From Thiosocius sp942490985 (lineage in GTDB: Bacteria; Pseudomonadota; Gammaproteobacteria; Chromatiales; Chromatiaceae), in assembly GCA_942490985.1 (NCBI GenBank), contig CALNYW010000006.1:186001-250000 (forward strand): DNA of 64,000 nt, read 5' to 3'. Below the pieces are notes generated by a model that did no database searches, had not been told where the DNA came from, and worked only from the letters and a program-made list of their open reading frames with translations. The translations under genes and the position numbers were made by a program. Below, one piece after another: positions 1 to 8,977 of the stretch (its first letter is position 1; every line of letters starts with the position of its first letter).

Positions 1-2
1 GG

Positions 3-140
3 TTGCTTTACGGTGGCAGTATGAACCCCAAGAATGCGGCTGATCTGATGGCGCGGGACGACATCGACGGCGGCCTTATCGGTGGCGCGTCGCTTAAGCC
101 AGCCGATTTCCTCGCCGTATGCAGTGCGGCAAACCGCTGA
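3..140 (+). CDS. tpiA: triosephosphate isomerase, C-terminal fragment (5' end outside window)
   Basis: Only the last 45 codons are present; the reading frame enters from the left edge and stops with TGA at 138-140. The peptide shows YGGS near the window edge and DIDGGLIGGASL further on. These are the phosphate-binding loop and the C-terminal signature of triosephosphate isomerase, the glycolytic enzyme that interconverts dihydroxyacetone phosphate and glyceraldehyde 3-phosphate. secG follows after 18 bp, an arrangement common in gammaproteobacteria, so the two are probably cotranscribed. The identification rests on the conserved C-terminus and on gene order. Confidence 0.9.
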   Translation: MLYGGSMNPKNAADLMARDDIDGGLIGGASLKPADFLAVCSAANR

Positions 141-158
141 GCGAGAGGCAGCTAAGTC

Positions 159-575
159 ATGCAGAGTATCCTGGTTGTCGTCCACTTGCTGCTGGCCATC
201 GGTCTGGTCGCGCTGATCCTCATGCAGCACGGCAAAGGCGCGGATATGGGCGCCGCTTTTGGTTCCGGCTCCTCGGCATCAGTTTTCGGATCCCGAGGCG
301 CATCAAACTTCCTGAGTCGAACGACCGGGATCCTGGCGACGGTCTTTTTTGTAACCAGCTTGGCGCTGGCCTACTTCGCGATGCAGGCCAACGAGCCTGA
401 GACGCTGATGGAGGGGGTCGCCCCGCCACCATTGGTGGTTCCCGAGTCAGATGTGCCGCCGTTGACTGATTTGCCGTTAGTGCCAGAGTCTCCCGCTGCG
501 CAGGACATTCCCAGCATTCCGGTCGAGACAGCGCCAGCCGAGGCAACGACGGATGTTCCAACGGTGCCAGAATAG
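159..575 (+). CDS. secG: preprotein translocase subunit SecG
   Basis: SecG is the small accessory membrane subunit of the SecYEG channel. The 138-residue product has two hydrophobic segments (about residues 3-22 and 52-72). They are separated by the typical loop with HGKGADMGAAFGSG and the SVFGSRG motif characteristic of the family. The C-terminal half is a Pro/Glu/Val-rich tail with no predicted structure, longer than the core needs and typical of gammaproteobacterial SecG. An ORF starting at 119 in another frame overlaps the start but is not conserved-looking. The gene lies between tpiA and a tRNA-Leu gene. It is the general Sec component in this window, to be contrasted with the SecA-like gene at 49 kb. 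Confidence 0.95.
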   Translation: MQSILVVVHLLLAIGLVALILMQHGKGADMGAAFGSGSSASVFGSRGASNFLSRTTGILATVFFVTSLALAYFAMQANEPETLMEGVAPPPLVVPESDVPPLTDLPLVPESPAAQDIPSIPVETAPAEATTDVPTVPE

Positions 576-596
576 GCGCCAGGGGCCAGCAAACAA

Positions 597-681
597 GCCG
601 AAGTGGTGAAATTGGTAGACACGCTATCTTGAGGGGGTAGTGGCGAAAGCCGTGCCGGTTCGAGTCCGGCCTTCGGCACCA
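597..681 (+). tRNA. tRNA-Leu (anticodon GAG)
   Basis: The 85-nt cloverleaf has acceptor stem GCCGAAG/CTTCGGC and an encoded CCA at 679-681. It has a long variable arm typical of class II tRNAs, a GGTTCGAGTCC T-arm, and an anticodon stem CTATC/GGTAG around loop TTGAGGG, placing GAG at 631-633. It is followed directly by a strong terminator and precedes the nuo operon. Confidence 0.96.
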
Positions 682-687
682 ATCGGG

Positions 688-722
688 CGGTATCGCAGCG
701 CAGCTTGCGATACCGTTTTTTT
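688..722 (+). terminator. Rho-independent terminator after tRNA-Leu
   Basis: A perfect 10-bp stem (CGGTATCGCA at 688-697 with TGCGATACCG at 706-715) encloses an 8-nt loop and is followed by seven T residues. It should end the tpiA-secG-tRNA-Leu transcript and insulate the nuo operon. Confidence 0.93.
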
Positions 723-781
723 ATGCCTATGAAAGCAATGGTTTAGCCTTAGAAAACAAGAAGATACTCGCAGCTTCCGAT

Positions 782-811
782 TTGACACTGGGGACGTCGC
801 GTCGCTATGCT
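782..811 (+). promoter_or_regulatory. sigma-70-type promoter for the nuo operon
   Basis: TTGACA (782-787) and TATGCT (806-811) are separated by 18 bp. They sit about 70 bp upstream of the nuoA start, in the only gap between the tRNA terminator and the operon. The -35 box is a perfect consensus match. Confidence 0.65.
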
Positions 812-879
812 TCCGGGCTACCTGAAAACCGGTCCCACCGCCGGAAACCCTGCAAGGGCATCCCTGGAGAAGGCACGTC

Positions 880-1236
880 ATGCTGGAAAACTACCTGCCC
901 GTCCTGATCTTCATCGTGATCGGCAGTGCCGTCGGTGCGGCGATGATTGGTCTCGGCTTTGTACTGTCGCCGAGCCGACCCGATAGCGAAAAAAATTCTC
1001 CCTATGAGTGTGGCTTCGAGGCATTCGAAGACTCGCGCATGAAGTTCGATGTGCGTTACTACCTGGTGGCGATCCTGTTCATCATCTTCGATTTGGAGAT
1101 CGCCTTTCTGTTCCCATGGGCAGTCGTGCTCGATCAGATCGGCATGGCTGGTTTCTGGGCGATGATGATTTTCCTCGGCATTTTGGTGGTCGGTTTCATC
1201 TACGAGTGGAAGAAAGGGGCGCTGGAATGGGAGTAG
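880..1236 (+). CDS. nuoA: NADH-quinone oxidoreductase subunit A
   Basis: NuoA is a three-helix membrane subunit of complex I. The 118-residue protein has hydrophobic segments at about 7-29, 62-82 and 88-108. It carries the conserved cytoplasmic loop with SPYECGF and the FDVRYYLVAILFIIFDLEIAFLFPW stretch (given here by name of the loop and helix 2), including the acidic residues of helix 2. A strong Shine-Dalgarno-like GGAGAAGG precedes the ATG at 880. It is the first gene of a 14-gene operon and its end overlaps the nuoB start by 10 bp, suggesting translational coupling. Confidence 0.97.
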   Translation: MLENYLPVLIFIVIGSAVGAAMIGLGFVLSPSRPDSEKNSPYECGFEAFEDSRMKFDVRYYLVAILFIIFDLEIAFLFPWAVVLDQIGMAGFWAMMIFLGILVVGFIYEWKKGALEWE

Positions 1237-1703
1237 AAGGGGTCCTGGAAAAAGGCTTTTTCACGACGTCGCTGGATGGGGTGATCAACTGGGCTCGTAC
1301 CGGCTCGATGTGGCCCATGACGTTTGGCCTTGCCTGTTGCGCGGTGGAGATGATGCACGCCGCAGCAGCCCGCTATGACATCGACCGCTTCGGTATGGTT
1401 TTTCGACCGAGCCCCCGACAATCCGACGTGATGATCGTTGCCGGCACGCTGGTCAACAAAATGGCACCGGCGCTGCGCAAGGTTTACGACCAAATGGCCG
1501 AACCGCGGTGGGTGATCTCGATGGGTAGTTGCGCCAACGGCGGCGGCTACTATCACTACTCCTACTCGGTGGTGCGTGGCTGTGATCGCATCGTGCCGGT
1601 GGACGTTTACGTGCCGGGTTGTCCGCCGACTGCGGAGGCGTTGCTGTGGGGCATTCTGCAGTTGCAAAACAAGATCCGCCAAACCAACACCATCGCCCGA
1701 TAG
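1227..1703 (+). CDS. nuoB: NADH-quinone oxidoreductase subunit B (cluster N2)
   Basis: NuoB carries the terminal [4Fe-4S] cluster N2, which passes electrons to quinone. I start it at ATG 1227, inside the last codons of nuoA, because this gives the usual short N-terminus (158 aa). The frame is open further upstream, but only as a shadow of nuoA. The N2 ligands are visible as the adjacent pair C37-C38, then C102 (in GSCANGGG) and C132 (in VPGCPP). The FRPSPRQSDVMIVAGT segment is also family-typical. nuoC follows after 18 bp. Confidence 0.97.
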   Translation: MGVEGVLEKGFFTTSLDGVINWARTGSMWPMTFGLACCAVEMMHAAAARYDIDRFGMVFRPSPRQSDVMIVAGTLVNKMAPALRKVYDQMAEPRWVISMGSCANGGGYYHYSYSVVRGCDRIVPVDVYVPGCPPTAEALLWGILQLQNKIRQTNTIAR

Positions 1704-1721
1704 GCAGGCTGGATTATCCTG

Positions 1722-2426
1722 ATGACCCCGGAAGATCGCTTGGACGAACTAGAGGAAGCGCTCGAAGAGCACCTCGAAGACTTTGCAGACTGCTCCTGGT
1801 CTCGAGACCGCGGTGAGTTGACGTTGCGCGTCCCCCGTGAACAGCTGTTGGCTGTTATGCGCCTGTTGCGCGAGACGCGCGCGCTGGCGTTCGAGGAATG
1901 TATCGACGTCTGCGGCGTCGACTACGCCACTTATGGCGATTCGGAATGGGTGACGACGGGGGCGGCAAACAGTGGCTTCGGGCGCGGAGCGACGCAGGAT
2001 ATTCCCGAAATGGATCCCAAGAACCGTTTCGCCGCGGTCTACCATCTGCTTTCGGTCACCCACAACGTTCGACTTCGCGTAAAGACCTTTCTCGACGCCG
2101 ACCGGCCGATCGTCGATTCGGTGGTCGGCATCTGGCCGGCGGCCAACTGGTTCGAGCGCGAGGCCTTTGACCTGTTCGGGATTATGTTCGCCGGCCATCC
2201 AGACCTGCGCCGTATCCTCACCGACTACGGTTTCATCGGGCACCCGTTCCGCAAAGATTTCCCGCTGATCGGCCAGGTCGAGATGCGCTACGACCCGGAA
2301 AAGCAACGCGTCATCTACGAGCCTGTCAGCATTGAGCCGCGCACGCTCGTGCCGCGTGTGATCCGCGAGGACAGCCGCTACGAGGCCGGCTCGAAGCCGG
2401 CCCCTACCACTGAGGAAACGGACTGA
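1722..2426 (+). CDS. nuoC: NADH-quinone oxidoreductase subunit C
   Basis: This is the 30-kDa peripheral-arm subunit that, with NuoD, NuoB and NuoI, forms the quinone module. The 234-residue product has the signature ANWFEREAFDLFGI followed by the hydrophobic/acidic segment with HPDLRRILTDYGF and HPFRKDFPL. It is a stand-alone gene and not fused to nuoD as it is in Escherichia coli. The protein has a strongly acidic N-terminus (EDRLDELEEALEEHLED) and a small insert around residues 70-90 (SGFGRGATQDIPEMDPKNRF), which occurs in many proteobacterial NuoC proteins. It is followed 4 bp later by nuoD. Confidence 0.97.
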   Translation: MTPEDRLDELEEALEEHLEDFADCSWSRDRGELTLRVPREQLLAVMRLLRETRALAFEECIDVCGVDYATYGDSEWVTTGAANSGFGRGATQDIPEMDPKNRFAAVYHLLSVTHNVRLRVKTFLDADRPIVDSVVGIWPAANWFEREAFDLFGIMFAGHPDLRRILTDYGFIGHPFRKDFPLIGQVEMRYDPEKQRVIYEPVSIEPRTLVPRVIREDSRYEAGSKPAPTTEETD

Positions 2427-2430
2427 AGCC

Positions 2431-3684
2431 ATGGCCGAGATTCGCAACTACACGTTGAACTTCGGCCCGCAGCATCCGGCAGCGCATGGCGTTTTGCGCC
2501 TGGTGTTGGAGATGGACGGCGAGGTCATCGAACGGGCCGACCCGCACATTGGGTTGCTGCACCGGGCAACCGAGAAGCTGGCGGAGAGCAAGCCCTACAA
2601 CCAGTCGATCGGCTACATGGATCGACTCGATTACGTGTCGATGATGTGCAACGAGCACGGCTATGTGCGGGCGATCGAAAAACTGCTGGGTGTTGAAGCC
2701 CCGCTGCGGGCGCAATACATCCGCACGATGTTCGACGAGATTACCCGCATCCTGAATCATCTGATGTGGCTCGGCACGCACGCCCTCGACGTCGGCGCGA
2801 TGACGGTGTTTTTGTACTGTTTCCGTGAGCGTGAAGACCTGATGGATTGCTACGAAGCGGTCTCTGGTACGCGCATGCACGCGACCTATTACCGGCCGGG
2901 TGGCGTCTACCGTGATCTGCCTGACCAAATGCCACGCTACGACGATGGCCAGTTTGGCAGTGCGGCGGAGGCGAAGCGGCGGAATGAGGCGCGCGAAGGT
3001 TCCTTGTTGGACTTCATCGAGACGTTCATTGATCGCTTTCCGGGATTGGTCGACGAGTATGAAACGCTGCTCACAGACAACCGGATCTGGAAGCAGCGCA
3101 CCGTTGGCATCGGCGTGGTAACGCCAGAGCGGGCGATGCAGTTGGGTTTCACCGGCCCGATGCTACGCGGCTCTGGGGTAGCCTGGGACCTGCGTAAAAA
3201 ACAACCCTATGCGGCCTATGATCAGGTCGACTTCGATATCCCGATTGGAACCAACGGCGATTGCTACGATCGGTATCTGGTGAGGGTCGAGGAATTCAGG
3301 CAGAGCGCGCGCATCGTCAAACAGTGCGTGCAATGGCTGCGTGAAAACCCCGGTCCGGTGATGATCGACGACCACAAGGTTTCGCCGCCGAAACGTGCCG
3401 ACATGAAGGATGACATGGAGGCGCTGATCCATCACTTCAAGCTGTTCACCGAAGGCTACTGCCCGCCGCCCGGGGAAGTCTATGCGGCTGTCGAGGCGCC
3501 GAAGGGTGAGTTCGGCTGCTACATCGTTTCCGATGGTGCGAACAAGCCGTACAGATTGAAAATTCGTGCGCCGGGCTTCTCACACATGGCCGCGATGGAT
3601 GAAATGGCGCGCGGCCACATGTTGGCCGACGTGGTCGCGATCATCGGAACGATGGACGTTGTCTTCGGAGAGATTGATCGATGA
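2431..3684 (+). CDS. nuoD: NADH-quinone oxidoreductase subunit D (49 kDa)
   Basis: NuoD is the 49-kDa subunit that lines the quinone site together with NuoB. The 417-residue protein begins with the conserved FGPQHPAAHGVLR (around residues 11-23), whose histidines contact the quinone head group. It ends with the family motif GEIDR, as in related complex I and group 4 hydrogenase subunits. Other recognisable segments are HIGLLHRATEKL, DRLDYVSMM, and YYRPGGV. The last four bases (ATGA) overlap the nuoE start. Its length matches free-standing NuoD. Confidence 0.98.
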   Translation: MAEIRNYTLNFGPQHPAAHGVLRLVLEMDGEVIERADPHIGLLHRATEKLAESKPYNQSIGYMDRLDYVSMMCNEHGYVRAIEKLLGVEAPLRAQYIRTMFDEITRILNHLMWLGTHALDVGAMTVFLYCFREREDLMDCYEAVSGTRMHATYYRPGGVYRDLPDQMPRYDDGQFGSAAEAKRRNEAREGSLLDFIETFIDRFPGLVDEYETLLTDNRIWKQRTVGIGVVTPERAMQLGFTGPMLRGSGVAWDLRKKQPYAAYDQVDFDIPIGTNGDCYDRYLVRVEEFRQSARIVKQCVQWLRENPGPVMIDDHKVSPPKRADMKDDMEALIHHFKLFTEGYCPPPGEVYAAVEAPKGEFGCYIVSDGANKPYRLKIRAPGFSHMAAMDEMARGHMLADVVAIIGTMDVVFGEIDR

Positions 3685-4211
3685 GCATGCGAAGCGAACC
3701 TATGGTGCGCGTCAGCAAGGTCGACGAAAAGGACCACCTTTTCTCGCCAGAGATCCGGGCAGAGATCGACGCCTGGGTCGCAAAATATCCCGAGGGATGG
3801 CAACAGTCGGCCTGCATGGGCGCCTTGATCGTTGTGCAGGACATGAATGGCGGCTACTTGACCCGAGAACTGATGGACAAGGTCGCCGATTACCTCGACA
3901 TGCCGTCGATTGCGGTCTACGAGGTTGCCACCTTCTACTCGATGTACGAACACAAGCCAATGGGCCGGCACAAGATCTGCCTGTGCACCAACGTGTCGTG
4001 CATGATCAACGGCTCAGACAACATCCTCGAGCACCTGCGTAACCGCCTCGGTATCGGTTTCGGCGAAGTGTCCGGCGATGGCAAGTTTGGCCTGAAAGAG
4101 GTTGAATGCCTTGGCGCCTGCGGCGGCGCGCCGATGATGCAGATCGGTCACACCTATTACGAGAATCTCACGCCAGAATTGGTCGATCAGATTCTGGACG
4201 GACTGGAGTAG
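3681..4211 (+). CDS. nuoE: NADH-quinone oxidoreductase subunit E ([2Fe-2S])
   Basis: This is the 24-kDa thioredoxin-like subunit of the NADH-oxidising module. It binds the off-path [2Fe-2S] cluster N1a. Cluster ligands are C102, C107, C143 and C147, with the same spacing (5, 36, 4) as in E. coli NuoE. The start overlaps the nuoD stop by 4 bp, and a second in-frame ATG eight codons in (MVRVSK) is possible. The conserved segment VYEVATFYSMY lies before the cluster. nuoF follows after 4 bp. Confidence 0.97.
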   Translation: MSMRSEPMVRVSKVDEKDHLFSPEIRAEIDAWVAKYPEGWQQSACMGALIVVQDMNGGYLTRELMDKVADYLDMPSIAVYEVATFYSMYEHKPMGRHKICLCTNVSCMINGSDNILEHLRNRLGIGFGEVSGDGKFGLKEVECLGACGGAPMMQIGHTYYENLTPELVDQILDGLE

Positions 4212-4215
4212 CGCA

Positions 4216-5481
4216 ATGGCGAACGAAGTCTGTTTTCGAACACTCAACAAAGACCGCCCCTGGCGGCTGGATACCTACCAGTCCGAGGGTGGCTACGAGG
4301 CGCTGAAAAAGATAATCGCCGAAAAAATGCCCCAAGAGGACATCATCGAGGCGGTCAAGAAATCCGGCCTTCGGGGTCGTGGCGGCGCGGGTTTCCCAAC
4401 CGGCTTGAAATGGAGCTTTATCAATCGCACGGCGCCGGGGGATAAATATGTCGTGGTCAACTCCGATGAAGGCGAACCAGGGACCTTCAAAGACCGCGAT
4501 ATCCTGCGCTACAACCCACACGCGCTGATCGAAGGCATCATCATTTGCGGCTATGCGATCGGTGCAGCCGCCGGTTACAACTACATCCGTGGCGAGTTTT
4601 GGGAACCCTACGAGCGCTTCGAAGATGCCTTGGCCGAGGCGCGCGAAGCGGGTCTGTTGGGCGACAACATCCTGGGCTCGGGGTTTGATTTCCACATCCA
4701 TACCCACCTCGGCGCCGGCGCCTATATCTGCGGTGAAGAGACCGCATTGCTCGAATCGCTGGAAGGCAAAAAAGGCCAACCACGCTTCAAGCCGCCGTTT
4801 CCGGCAATGTTCGGGCTATACGGCCGCCCGACGGTGATCAACAACACCGAAACCCTGGCGTCGGTGCCCGACATCATTCGTCAGGGGGCGGACTGGTTCC
4901 GCGAGATCGGATGTGAAAACAGCGGCGGTCCAAAATTGTTTTCGGTTTCTGGTAATGTCGCGCGGCCCGGCAACTACGAGGTGCCGCTTGGCACGCCGTT
5001 TAGCGCATTGCTCGAAATGGCCGGTGGAATGCGTGATGGTCGGCCCGTCAAAGCGGTTATCCCGGGAGGATCCTCGGCCCCGGTGTTGCCTGGCGAGACC
5101 ATGATGGATCTCACCATGGACTACGACGCGATCGCCAAAGCGGGCTCGATGCTGGGTTCTGGCGCGGTCATCGTGATGGACGACACCAACTGCATGGTCA
5201 AGGTGTTGGACCGCATCTCGTATTTTTACTACGAGGAATCTTGCGGCCAGTGCACACCGTGCCGGGAAGGGACGGGCTGGATGCATCGCGTGGTCAACCG
5301 GATCGAGACCGGTAAAGGCCGCAACGAAGACCTCGACCTGCTCGACGACGTCGCAAAAAAGATCATGGGCCGCACGATTTGCGCGCTCGGCGATGCGGCG
5401 GCGATGCCGGTGGCCGGTTTCATCAAGCATTTCCGTGATGAATTCCAGTACCACATCGACCACAAGAAGTGCATGGTGTAA
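4216..5481 (+). CDS. nuoF: NADH-quinone oxidoreductase subunit F (NADH/FMN-binding)
   Basis: NuoF oxidises NADH through FMN and holds the [4Fe-4S] cluster N3. The NADH/FMN site motif GLRGRGGAGFPTGLKW sits at about residues 51-66, and the NSDEGEPGTFKDR loop follows. Cluster ligands are C343, C346 and C349 in SCGQCTPCREG, plus C389. The 421-residue length is normal, and the RBS region at the 3' end of nuoE precedes the ATG. The 87-bp gap to nuoG is the longest within the first half of the operon and contains no obvious hairpin. Confidence 0.98.
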   Translation: MANEVCFRTLNKDRPWRLDTYQSEGGYEALKKIIAEKMPQEDIIEAVKKSGLRGRGGAGFPTGLKWSFINRTAPGDKYVVVNSDEGEPGTFKDRDILRYNPHALIEGIIICGYAIGAAAGYNYIRGEFWEPYERFEDALAEAREAGLLGDNILGSGFDFHIHTHLGAGAYICGEETALLESLEGKKGQPRFKPPFPAMFGLYGRPTVINNTETLASVPDIIRQGADWFREIGCENSGGPKLFSVSGNVARPGNYEVPLGTPFSALLEMAGGMRDGRPVKAVIPGGSSAPVLPGETMMDLTMDYDAIAKAGSMLGSGAVIVMDDTNCMVKVLDRISYFYYEESCGQCTPCREGTGWMHRVVNRIETGKGRNEDLDLLDDVAKKIMGRTICALGDAAAMPVAGFIKHFRDEFQYHIDHKKCMV

Positions 5482-5568
5482 GCAACAGTAGCGACCGGAT
5501 GTCGCGCCAAGAATTTGGTGCCGCGGGCACCACGCAATAGCCGAGACTGAGAAGAAACCAAGCGAAAA

Positions 5569-7908
5569 ATGGCAGACGATCAAACCATTACGATAGAGGT
5601 TGACGGTCAGTCGCTTGCGGCGAAGCCCGGGCAGATGCTGATTGAGGTGACCGACGCAGCGGGTATCAGCGTGCCGCGCTTCTGTTACCACAAGCACCTG
5701 TCTGTAGCGGCGAACTGCCGGATGTGCCTGGTTGAAGTCGAAAAGGCACCGAAACCCCTGCCGGCCTGCGCGACGCCGGTAGCCGATGGCATGAAGGTAT
5801 TTACCAAGAGCCCTCTGGCGCGCGAGGCGCAAAAGGGCACGATGGAGTTCTTGCTGATCAACCATCCGCTGGACTGTCCGATCTGTGATCAAGGCGGCGA
5901 ATGCGAGTTGCAGGACGTCGCGATGGGCTACGGTGGTGATGTTTCGCGGTTCACCGAGCGCAAGCGCGTCGTGCGCGATGAGGATATCGGCTCACTGATC
6001 TCGACCGACATGACCCGTTGCATCCACTGCACGCGTTGTGTGCGGTTTGGCGGAGAAATCGCCGGGCTGCGTGAGTTGGGTGCGACCGGGCGCGGCGAGC
6101 ACATGCGCATCGGGGTCTACATCGAGCACAGTGTCTCATCAGAACTCTCCGGCAACGTCATCGACCTGTGCCCGGTGGGTGCTTTGACCTCCCGACCTGC
6201 GCGATACAAGGCGCGGGCCTGGGAGCTGTCCGAACACGACGGCATCGCGCCACACGACGGCGTTGGTAGCAATCTGCATGTCCACGTCCGGCGCGATAAA
6301 TTGATGCGGGTGGTGCCGCGCGAGAATGACGCGGTCAACCAGACCTGGATCTCTGATCGCGATCGCTTTAGCTATCAGGGGTTGTACAGTGACGATCGCT
6401 TGACTCAGCCGATGCTGCGCGAGAACGGTAAATTGCGCGAAGTCGATTGGCAGGACGCCTTGCAGGCGGCCGCGAAAGCGCTGAAGGATACTGCCCCGCC
6501 ACGCCTGGGCGTATTGGTATCGCCAAGCGCGACGCTCGAAGAGCAGTACCTGAGCGCCAAGCTGGCTCGCGGCCTCGGCAGCCCCAACATTGATCACCGC
6601 TTGCGCCAGCAGGATTTCCGCGGCGATGCCGCCGACCCGGTGCTGCCGTGGCTGGGGCTATCATTCGACGACCTGACATCGGCGGATGCGGTGCTACTGG
6701 TCGGGTCTTGGCTGCGTAAAGACCAACCGTTGCTGAACCACCGTGTGCGCTTGGCACAGCGCGAGGGTGGGCAGGTTATGGCGATCAACCCGGTTGCCTT
6801 CGACTTTAATTTCGAACTCGATGTCGACGTTGTCTGCACGCCCTCGGCAATGGTGCGAGAACTCGCTGGTGTCGCCGCGGCGTTGGGTGCCGATACAGCC
6901 GGTATCGCGGTCGTCGCCGACCAAGCGCACCAAGCCATCGCCGACACACTGAAAAACGCCGAGCGGGGCACGTTGTTGCTCGGCACGGCCGCGCAGATGC
7001 ACCCCGATTTTTCGGTGTTGCGCGCGCTGTCCGACAGTATCGCGCGCAGCGCCGGCATCACCCTCGGTTTTGTCGGGCTCGGTAGCAACGACACCGGTGG
7101 CTGGATGGCCGGCGCGGTGCCTCACCGCGACACCGGCGGCGCGCTGGTCGAATCGCCAGGCGCCAACGCCAGGGACATGATGATCGGTGGCTTGGACACC
7201 TTTCTGACGGTTGGTTTCGAGCCCGAGCGCGACGTGGCAGATCCGGCGCTGATGGGTAAAGCGCTGCAATCAGGGCAAGTAGTTGCGCTGAGCGCCTACC
7301 TCTCACCCTGGTTGGCCGAGCACGCCGATATCCTGCTGCCAATCGCGGCCTACGCCGAGACCTCGGGGACCTTTGTCAATCTCAGTGCGCAGCCGCAGAG
7401 CTTCAAAGGCGTGGCGGCGCCGCAAGGTGGCGCGCGCCCGGCCTGGAAAGTCCTGCGTGTACTGGGCAATCTCACCGATGTCGACGGTTTCGACTACATC
7501 GATTCCACCGAGGTGCGCGATGAGGTGCTGGCACGCTGCGATGGAATGGCGCCCAGCAACGCGCTCGGCCGTGCCGATGCCTCATTGCCGATGCTCGCCA
7601 ATGCCGAGTGGGAACGCATCGGTGGTGTGCCGATGTATGCCGTGGATGCGGTCACGCGCCGTGCGCATGCGTTGCAACTAACCCCGGATGCCTGGCGCAA
7701 CGGTGCACGGATCAGTCCGGCGTCGGCTCAGCGGCTTGGCATCGAGGACCAGGGTGCGATCCGGATTACCCAGGGTGACCACAGCGCTGAACTCAACGCG
7801 GCGATTGACGAGGCCGTTCCCGATGGCTGTGTCTGGTTGCCGACCGCGGTGCCGGGTTCCGAACAACTTGGCCCGGGCTTTGGTGCCATAACCGTGGAGA
7901 AGCTCTGA
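5569..7908 (+). CDS. nuoG: NADH-quinone oxidoreductase subunit G (75 kDa)
   Basis: NuoG carries several Fe-S clusters of the peripheral arm. The N-terminal [2Fe-2S] ligands are C39, C50, C53 and C67. The next [4Fe-4S] cluster uses H99, C103, C106 and C112 (HPLDCPICDQGGEC). The third uses C151, C154, C157 and C201. The remainder is a molybdopterin-oxidoreductase-like fold without an obvious catalytic cofactor ligand, as expected of NuoG. At 779 residues it is shorter than E. coli NuoG (about 900). I see no CxxCxxxC motif for the extra N7 cluster after residue 210, so N7 is probably absent. Confidence 0.97.
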   Translation: MADDQTITIEVDGQSLAAKPGQMLIEVTDAAGISVPRFCYHKHLSVAANCRMCLVEVEKAPKPLPACATPVADGMKVFTKSPLAREAQKGTMEFLLINHPLDCPICDQGGECELQDVAMGYGGDVSRFTERKRVVRDEDIGSLISTDMTRCIHCTRCVRFGGEIAGLRELGATGRGEHMRIGVYIEHSVSSELSGNVIDLCPVGALTSRPARYKARAWELSEHDGIAPHDGVGSNLHVHVRRDKLMRVVPRENDAVNQTWISDRDRFSYQGLYSDDRLTQPMLRENGKLREVDWQDALQAAAKALKDTAPPRLGVLVSPSATLEEQYLSAKLARGLGSPNIDHRLRQQDFRGDAADPVLPWLGLSFDDLTSADAVLLVGSWLRKDQPLLNHRVRLAQREGGQVMAINPVAFDFNFELDVDVVCTPSAMVRELAGVAAALGADTAGIAVVADQAHQAIADTLKNAERGTLLLGTAAQMHPDFSVLRALSDSIARSAGITLGFVGLGSNDTGGWMAGAVPHRDTGGALVESPGANARDMMIGGLDTFLTVGFEPERDVADPALMGKALQSGQVVALSAYLSPWLAEHADILLPIAAYAETSGTFVNLSAQPQSFKGVAAPQGGARPAWKVLRVLGNLTDVDGFDYIDSTEVRDEVLARCDGMAPSNALGRADASLPMLANAEWERIGGVPMYAVDAVTRRAHALQLTPDAWRNGARISPASAQRLGIEDQGAIRITQGDHSAELNAAIDEAVPDGCVWLPTAVPGSEQLGPGFGAITVEKL

Positions 7909-7911
7909 CGG

Positions 7912-8967
7912 ATGGGTCCCATGCTTGAACTTTGGACAGCGCTTCCCGTAGTCATCCAGATCGTGATCAAGATCGTCGCGATCATGCTCCCGCTTATGGT
8001 GTTGGTCGCGTACTACACCTACGCCGAGCGAAAAATCATCGGCTACATGCAGGTCCGCAACGGCCCAAACCGCGTTGGTTTTTTCGGCAAACGCATGTGG
8101 GGTCTCGGCCAGCCGATCGCCGATGCGGTCAAGCTGATGTTCAAAGAGATCATCATCCCGAACGGCGCCAACAAGCTGTTGTTCCTGATCGCGCCGATGT
8201 TGTCGATCGGACCGGCGCTGGCGGCCTGGGCGGTATTTCCGTTCGACGCCGGTCTGGTGCTGGCGGATGTCAATGCGGGGCTGCTCTACATCCTGGCAAT
8301 GACGTCGCTCGGCGTTTACGGCGTGATCATCGCCGGTTGGGCATCGAACTCGAAATACGCCTTCCTCGGCTCGATCCGCTCCGCCGCGCAGATCGTGTCT
8401 TATGAGATCGCGATGGGTTTCGCCCTGGTCGGCGTCCTGATTGCAGCTGGCAGCCTGAATCTGGGCGATATCGTCAATGCGCAGGACGGTGGGCTGTTTC
8501 ACTGGTTCTGGTTGCCCCTGTTGCCGCTGTTCCTGATCTATTTCATTTCGGGAGTGGCCGAGACCAACCGAGCGCCATTCGACGTGGCGGAAGGCGAATC
8601 GGAGATTGTCGCGGGCTTTCACGTCGAATACTCCGGTATGACCTTTGCGGTGTTCTTCCTCGCCGAATACGCCAACATGATCCTGATCGCCGCGCTGAGC
8701 GCGCTGCTGTTTCTCGGCGGCTGGTTGTCGCCGTTACCAAACAGCTGGTCGGAAGGTGTTTTTCTACTCGACGACGGCTTCCATTGGCTGTTGATTAAGA
8801 CCTTCTTCTTCATGTTCTTGTTCCTCTGGTTTCGCGCGACTTTTCCGCGTTATCGCTACGACCAGATCATGCGGCTTGGCTGGAAGGTCTTTATCCCGAT
8901 CACCATCGTCTGGATCGTCGTGGTCGCGGTGATGCGCGTCGCGCAGATGCCGTGGTGGTTCAACTGA
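7912..8967 (+). CDS. nuoH: NADH-quinone oxidoreductase subunit H
   Basis: NuoH is the multi-helix membrane subunit that contacts the quinone cavity and links the peripheral arm to the proton pumps. The 351-residue protein has about eight hydrophobic segments. It carries the conserved loops YAERKIIGYMQVRNGPNR (around residues 41-58) and ETNRAPFDVAEGESE (around residues 218-232), both diagnostic. Two ATGs are close together (7912 and 7921). The first lies 4 bp after the nuoG stop and is used here, although the second is equally plausible. Confidence 0.97.
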   Translation: MGPMLELWTALPVVIQIVIKIVAIMLPLMVLVAYYTYAERKIIGYMQVRNGPNRVGFFGKRMWGLGQPIADAVKLMFKEIIIPNGANKLLFLIAPMLSIGPALAAWAVFPFDAGLVLADVNAGLLYILAMTSLGVYGVIIAGWASNSKYAFLGSIRSAAQIVSYEIAMGFALVGVLIAAGSLNLGDIVNAQDGGLFHWFWLPLLPLFLIYFISGVAETNRAPFDVAEGESEIVAGFHVEYSGMTFAVFFLAEYANMILIAALSALLFLGGWLSPLPNSWSEGVFLLDDGFHWLLIKTFFFMFLFLWFRATFPRYRYDQIMRLGWKVFIPITIVWIVVVAVMRVAQMPWWFN

Positions 8968-8977
8968 GGCGGACACG

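Noticed and set aside
4816..5892. 358-aa minus-strand ORF across nuoF and nuoG
   Set aside because: It overlaps two certain genes and has no domain. It is a shadow produced by GC-biased third positions.
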